From the NCBI GenBank assembly GCA_022841375.1, contig JALHRQ010000007.1, forward strand, positions 123,815-187,814: a stretch of DNA of 64,000 nt, read 5' to 3'. The position numbers and the translations under genes are program-made. This DNA comes from Burkholderiales bacterium (GTDB taxonomy: Bacteria; Pseudomonadota; Gammaproteobacteria; Burkholderiales; SG8-41). The notes under the pieces were generated by a model. The model did no database searches. It saw nothing but the letters and a program-made list of their open reading frames with translations, and was not told the DNA's origin. This document shows, piece by piece, positions 63,919-64,000 of the stretch (its first letter is position 1; every line of letters starts with the position of its first letter).

Positions 63919-64000
63919 TGAATTTTGAGCCACCCCTTTTCAATGTTTATTATGCCTCAGGTTGTGGATATCTTTCGGGCTCGGGGTTCCTTTCGGGGTT
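63882..64000 (+). mobile_element. Probable IS21-family terminus running off the window
   Basis: Reading to the right from 63882, the sequence TGTTGATTTCCACTGAATT is followed by CTGAGCC, then a second related unit TTTTTCATTGAATTTTGAGCC-ACCCC. Tandem TTTC(A/C)ACTGAA...TGAGCC units behind a TGTTGATTTCC tip are typical of IS21-family ends. The tip coincides with the point where the DUF4209-like frame loses similarity. Transposase genes, if present, lie outside the window. Confidence 0.55.

Overview
The window reads as a chromosomal segment of a GC-rich betaproteobacterium, most likely of the order Burkholderiales. The evidence is: a hemA-prfA-prmC order, a ubiC-ubiA-ubiD run, four Bug/TctC-type periplasmic binding proteins (a family hugely expanded in this order), a QseBC-type two-component system, and a groESL operon under a CIRCE operator. 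Most of the window is core or stable accessory chromosome. The last 1.8 kb looks like the edge of an integrated island.

Layout. 0-4.2 kb: end of argH, then an SHP/diheme cytochrome c/cytochrome b electron-transfer operon followed by its apparent response regulator and sensor kinase; a perfect PmrA/QseB-type box lies in front of the operon. 4.1-11.1 kb: a LacI-type regulator, sulfoacetaldehyde acetyltransferase (xsc), a divergently transcribed FAD/Fe-S 2-hydroxyacid dehydrogenase and a TauE/SafE exporter, together suggesting organosulfonate or hydroxyacid catabolism. 11.1-13.1 kb: monothiol glutaredoxin, a cysteine-cluster protein, a beheaded flavoprotein remnant with short repeats, and a diheme cytochrome c. 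13.5-17.1 kb: prmC, prfA, hemA and a 56-residue rubredoxin.

17-31.7 kb is catabolic. It holds a 2-hydroxyacid dehydrogenase and a PrpB-like lyase on the minus strand, then an IclR regulator followed by two Bug proteins, a CaiB-type CoA-transferase, a CitE-like lyase, a MaoC/FAS1-like hydratase, a second CoA-transferase and a third Bug protein. This set matches the logic of a dicarboxylate route: CoA activation, hydration of an unsaturated CoA ester, and retro-Claisen cleavage, as in itaconate/mesaconate/citramalate degradation. A decayed phage-type DUF5131 gene interrupts the cluster. An exported methyltransferase, an M14 peptidase, a 3-hydroxyacyl-CoA dehydrogenase and a large AsmA/DUF748-like protein follow.

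35-57.8 kb: a fourth Bug protein, tRNA-Phe(GAA), groESL, an unidentified protein, bioA, a beta-CASP nuclease, dacB, a membrane protein, ubiD-ubiA-ubiC, recG, ridA, an APC permease, a pair of acyl-CoA dehydrogenases, a Pit phosphate transporter with its DUF47 partner, and trhO.

58-64 kb: an unidentified Ala-rich protein, a cupredoxin lipoprotein and an ethylbenzene-dehydrogenase-type haem protein, and a diguanylate cyclase whose periplasmic sensor carries a c-type haem motif. Then comes a sharply truncated tRNA-Ala(CGC) 3' portion, which I read as an attachment site. To its right are a PD-(D/E)XK-like protein and a DUF4209/HEPN-like protein truncated by what looks like an IS21-family terminus. 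This last block is the best candidate for an undescribed (possibly defence-related) system, although its left-hand gene appears broken. All family calls were made by eye from the sequence; no search was run.
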